From: an uncultured Treponema sp.
GTDB lineage: Bacteria > Spirochaetota > Spirochaetia > Treponematales > Treponemataceae
Length of the DNA: 8,190 nucleotides
Direction: 5' to 3'
Assembly: GCA_938045195.1 (NCBI GenBank)
Contig: CALINC010000130.1
Coordinates: 1-8,190 of the forward strand
In this document: in pieces, positions 6,084 through 8,190 of the stretch
Numbering within the stretch: position 1 is the stretch's first letter
Layout: each line of letters starts with the position of its first letter
Translations under genes and position numbers: made by a program
The notes under the pieces: generated by a model
Seen by the model: only the letters and a program-made list of their open reading frames with translations
Database searches by the model: none
What the model was told of the DNA's origin: nothing

Positions 6084-6848
6084 ATGAAAAATGAAGAAAA
6101 ATACGATTCCCTTTTTTCTATGATTGTAAATGCAGAACACTTTGTTGTGTTTACAGGTGCAGGTATAAGCACCCTTGCAGGTATTAAAGACTTTAGAGGC
6201 AAGGACGGTCTTTACAAACAACCCAATACCGAAAAAATGTTTGATATAGATGTATTCTATCGCGAGCCTTCGGTATATTACGGCTTGGCAAAAGAATTTA
6301 TCTACGGTCTTGACGAAAAAAAACCGGCGATAGTGCATACCGTTCTTGCAGCACTGGAAAAAGAGGGCTTTTTAAAATGCGTCATTACCCAAAATATAGA
6401 TTTGCTGCATCAAAAAGCAGGCAGTAAAAAGGTTTTGGAAGTACACGGTTCGCCTGCAATTCATTATTGCATAAAATGCGATTATACCGAAGATTTTCAA
6501 ACCGTTGCAAAAATCGCAAAAACGGGAACCGTTCCTGTGTGTCCGCGCTGCGGCAGCCCCTTAAAACCGGCAATTACTTTTTTTGGAGAAGCCTTGCCCA
6601 GTTCGGCACTTATGCAAGCTGAGGCTGAATGTTCAAAAGCCGACTTTTTGCTCGTCTTAGGAACAAGTTTGTCGGTATATCCTGCGGCGGCTTTGCCGGC
6701 ATATACCCTGCGAAACGGCGGAAAAATTGTAATAGTAAATGACCAGCCGACACAATTCGACACTTATGCGGATTTACTTTTTACCGATTTGGAACAAACG
6801 TTTGAAAACATAGAGATTCGGCTTACAAATTATATTAATGCCGGATAA
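6084..6848 (+). CDS. Sir2-family NAD-dependent protein deacylase (sirtuin)
   Basis: A 254-residue single-domain sirtuin that would remove acetyl or other acyl groups from lysines using NAD+, giving nicotinamide and O-acyl-ADP-ribose. Every catalytic landmark is present: NAD-binding TGAGIS (24-29), DFRG (36-39), TQNID (102-106), catalytic His in VHG (His121), structural Zn site Cys129, Cys132, Cys153 and Cys156, FFGE (166-169), GTSLSVYPAA (193-202) and VND (218-220). Overall layout is close to the Thermotoga maritima Sir2 type, including FDIDVFY after the first loop and HQKAGSKKV after QNID. One deviation: the usual GIPDFRG reads GIKDFRG, with Lys35 for Pro. The ribosome binding site is GGAAAG, 5 nt before ATG. 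It lies 41 nt after the PUR-domain gene and 54 nt before tgt on the same strand. There is no sign of truncation; the symbol cobB or sir2 would be by family only. Confidence 0.95.
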   Translation: MKNEEKYDSLFSMIVNAEHFVVFTGAGISTLAGIKDFRGKDGLYKQPNTEKMFDIDVFYREPSVYYGLAKEFIYGLDEKKPAIVHTVLAALEKEGFLKCVITQNIDLLHQKAGSKKVLEVHGSPAIHYCIKCDYTEDFQTVAKIAKTGTVPVCPRCGSPLKPAITFFGEALPSSALMQAEAECSKADFLLVLGTSLSVYPAAALPAYTLRNGGKIVIVNDQPTQFDTYADLLFTDLEQTFENIEIRLTNYINAG

Positions 6849-6902
6849 AATCTATGTAATAAGAAATTTACAGTTAGCATTGCACCGCTTAAAGAGGTTT
6901 AT

Positions 6903-8030
6903 ATGAAAGAAGAAAAAGATATATTTACAACAATACATGAAGATGCCTATAGCCGTGCAAGAACCGGTATATTACAATTACCTCACGGTGAAGTTTTAAC
7001 CCCTGCTTTTATGCCGGTAGGAACAGCTGCAAGCGTAAAAGCTATGACAAAAGATTGGCTCGGCGAAATAGGCTTTCAAATTATTCTTGCAAATACTTAT
7101 CATCTTTTTTTGCGTCCCGGAATTGAAGTAATTAAAGCGGCGGGCGGCTTGCATAGATTTTCCGGCTGGAAGAAAAATTTTCTAACCGATTCGGGCGGTT
7201 TTCAAGTTTTTTCGCTTTCAAAATTGAGAAAAATTACGGAAGCAGGTGTAAAATTTCAAAGCCATATTGACGGCAGTTCCTGCTTTTTAAGCCCCGAAAT
7301 TGCGGTTGAACTTCAAACGGGTTTTAACAGCGATATTCAAATGCAGCTGGATATTTGTTCCTCATACGGAATTACAAAAGCCGAAACTCTTTCGGACTTA
7401 AAAATTACAATGAACTGGCTTGACAGAGCTTTTGCCGCATGGAATAAAACCGGCAGCCTTTATGACGGTGCTTTGTTCCCTATTGTGCAGGGCGGTTTTT
7501 TTGAAGATTTGCGTTTGCAGAGCCTTGAAGCAATCTTAAAACATAAGCCGCGCGGTATTGCAATCGGAGGGCTTTCGATAGGAGAGCCAAAAGAAAAATA
7601 CCTTGAATTTTTGGAATTTACCGCAAAACAAATTCCGCGGAAAAAACCCGTCTATGTTATGGGCATAGGTACGCCCGACTATATCCTCGAAGCGGTAAAA
7701 AACGGCGTAGACCTTTTCGACTGCGTTTTACCTTCGCGTAATGCCCGCAATGGAAGTTTATTTACGCACAAAGGCGCAATTTCAATTAAGCGCAAAGAAT
7801 ATGAATTTGACTTTTCGCCCATTGATGAAAAATGTAATTGCAAGGTTTGCAGACAATACGGCAAGGCGTATCTGCGGCACTTATTCCGCACAAAAGAAAT
7901 TCTTTATTCTATGCTTGCAACATATCATAATCTTTATTTTTTACATAATATGGTTTGTGATATACGCAGAGCTATTGAAACGGATTCATTTAATACATAT
8001 TACGAGAATTTTTTAAAAACATATAAGTAA
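6903..8030 (+). CDS. tgt: tRNA-guanine (queuine) transglycosylase
   Basis: A 375-residue enzyme that swaps guanine-34 for preQ1 (or queuine) in tRNAs with GUN anticodons (Asp, Asn, His, Tyr). Key parts are in order: N-terminal LTPAFMPVGTAASVKAMT (32-49), LANTYHL (62-68), DSGGFQVFS with catalytic Asp96 (96-104), base-recognition LDIC (149-152), VQGG (195-198), GGLSIGEP (222-229), and the nucleophile Asp273 within DLFDCVLPSRNARNG (270-284). The Zn site is Cys311, Cys313, Cys316 and His342. Length is normal for bacterial Tgt. Two pocket positions differ from the Zymomonas enzyme as I recall it: DEC reads DIC and LAVGE reads LSIGE. The ribosome binding site is AGAGG, 5 nt before ATG. It is the last gene of the co-directional run; no clear terminator follows, and a new promoter begins 39 nt past its stop. 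No queuosine-synthesis genes are in view. Confidence 0.97.
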   Translation: MKEEKDIFTTIHEDAYSRARTGILQLPHGEVLTPAFMPVGTAASVKAMTKDWLGEIGFQIILANTYHLFLRPGIEVIKAAGGLHRFSGWKKNFLTDSGGFQVFSLSKLRKITEAGVKFQSHIDGSSCFLSPEIAVELQTGFNSDIQMQLDICSSYGITKAETLSDLKITMNWLDRAFAAWNKTGSLYDGALFPIVQGGFFEDLRLQSLEAILKHKPRGIAIGGLSIGEPKEKYLEFLEFTAKQIPRKKPVYVMGIGTPDYILEAVKNGVDLFDCVLPSRNARNGSLFTHKGAISIKRKEYEFDFSPIDEKCNCKVCRQYGKAYLRHLFRTKEILYSMLATYHNLYFLHNMVCDIRRAIETDSFNTYYENFLKTYK

Positions 8031-8069
8031 ACTTAAGATGCCCCCAAGAATTAAAGGAAATATTTTTAC

Positions 8070-8098
8070 TTGACATGCCGGCGGGTAAATATTATACT
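8070..8098 (+). promoter_or_regulatory. Near-consensus sigma-70 promoter for an element continuing past the right edge
   Basis: TTGACA (8070-8075), a 17-nt spacer and TATACT (8093-8098). The boxes and spacing are the same as in the tRNA-Leu promoter at 2995-3023, although the spacers differ. Transcription would start near 8105. A strong hairpin follows within about 6 nt. The product is not in the window. The promoter style hints at a strongly expressed transcript, possibly a stable RNA. Confidence 0.85.
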
Positions 8099-8109
8099 CT
8101 GTTGCGAAT

Positions 8110-8144
8110 CAACATACCTCGACGCAGAGCGTCGAGGTATGTTG
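8110..8144 (+). repeat. Perfect 16-bp palindrome with 3-nt loop at the 5' end of the terminal transcript
   Basis: Arms CAACATACCTCGACGC (8110-8125) and GCGTCGAGGTATGTTG (8129-8144) pair over all 16 bases around AGA. The hairpin is more GC-rich than its surroundings and starts about 5 nt after the predicted start point of the promoter at 8070-8098. No T-run follows (TTCTCATAAGG comes next), so it is not a standard intrinsic terminator. It may be a 5' stabilising hairpin, an operator, or a REP/MITE-like repeat. AAGGTGG at 8152-8158 resembles a ribosome binding site but no well-placed start codon is visible before the window ends. Confidence 0.8.
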
Positions 8145-8190
8145 TTCTCATAAGGTGGTTGCAGTCGGCTTTAATACCCTTCGTTACGAC

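Noticed and set aside
6849..6902. Searched the gap between the sirtuin and tgt genes for a terminator or promoter.
   Set aside because: No hairpin with a T-run and no paired -35/-10 boxes were found, so the genes are treated as cotranscribed.
8152..8190. Loose similarity of the last 39 nt (AAGGTGG, then CCTTCGTTACGAC) to the reverse complement of the 16S rRNA 3' end.
   Set aside because: The match needs several gaps and mismatches, and the conserved GTTACGAC stretch is too short. A real antisense rRNA end would be nearly identical.
8155..8190. Possible CDS starting at GTG 8155 or TTG 8159 behind AAGGTGG.
   Set aside because: The purine patch overlaps or touches both start codons, leaving no spacing, and only about 11 codons are visible before the edge.

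Overview
The window looks like chromosome of an AT-rich spirochaete, most likely an oral or host-associated Treponema close to T. denticola. The main reasons are a PUR-alpha/DUF3276 protein of the BpuR type, a chemoreceptor with a long cytoplasmic rod, A/T-biased third codon positions and AGGAG-type ribosome binding sites. The genus call is inference from gene content, not from a marker gene.

Left part, about 1-2626, reads on the minus strand. It starts with the N-terminus of a response regulator that runs off the left edge and has its own extended -10 promoter. About 550 bp of decayed sequence follow, with two broken coding remnants (one plus strand, weak; one minus strand, better). Then comes a complete methyl-accepting chemotaxis protein with six predicted membrane segments and a well-formed sigma-70-type promoter. 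Its best start is 15 codons inside the longest open frame, where a strong Shine-Dalgarno sits.

Middle, 2627-3036: a broken C-terminal half of an ISAs1-type transposase (internal stop plus frameshift) on the minus strand. It abuts a near-consensus promoter (TTGACA, 17 bp, TATACT) that drives tRNA-Leu(CAG).

Right part, 3037-8030, is one co-directional run on the plus strand: tRNA-Leu, an MgtC/SapB-family membrane protein, an alpha-D-phosphohexomutase, a PUR-domain nucleic-acid-binding protein, a Sir2 NAD-dependent deacylase and tRNA-guanine transglycosylase (tgt). Gaps are 26, 23, 1, 41 and 54 nt with no visible terminator, so a shared transcript is plausible. The genes do not form one pathway. 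Two concern tRNA (tRNA-Leu, Tgt), one sugar phosphates, one envelope or Mg2+ stress, one nucleic-acid binding and one protein deacylation; this looks like a housekeeping run rather than a dedicated system.

The right end holds a second near-consensus promoter followed at once by a 16-bp perfect palindrome with a 3-nt loop, probably the 5' end of a gene or repeat element that continues past the window.

I found no CRISPR array, phage module, defence island or clearly new system. The points most worth checking are the palindrome behind the terminal promoter, the IS relic touching the tRNA promoter, the C-A mismatch in the tRNA acceptor stem and the two gene remnants near the left end.
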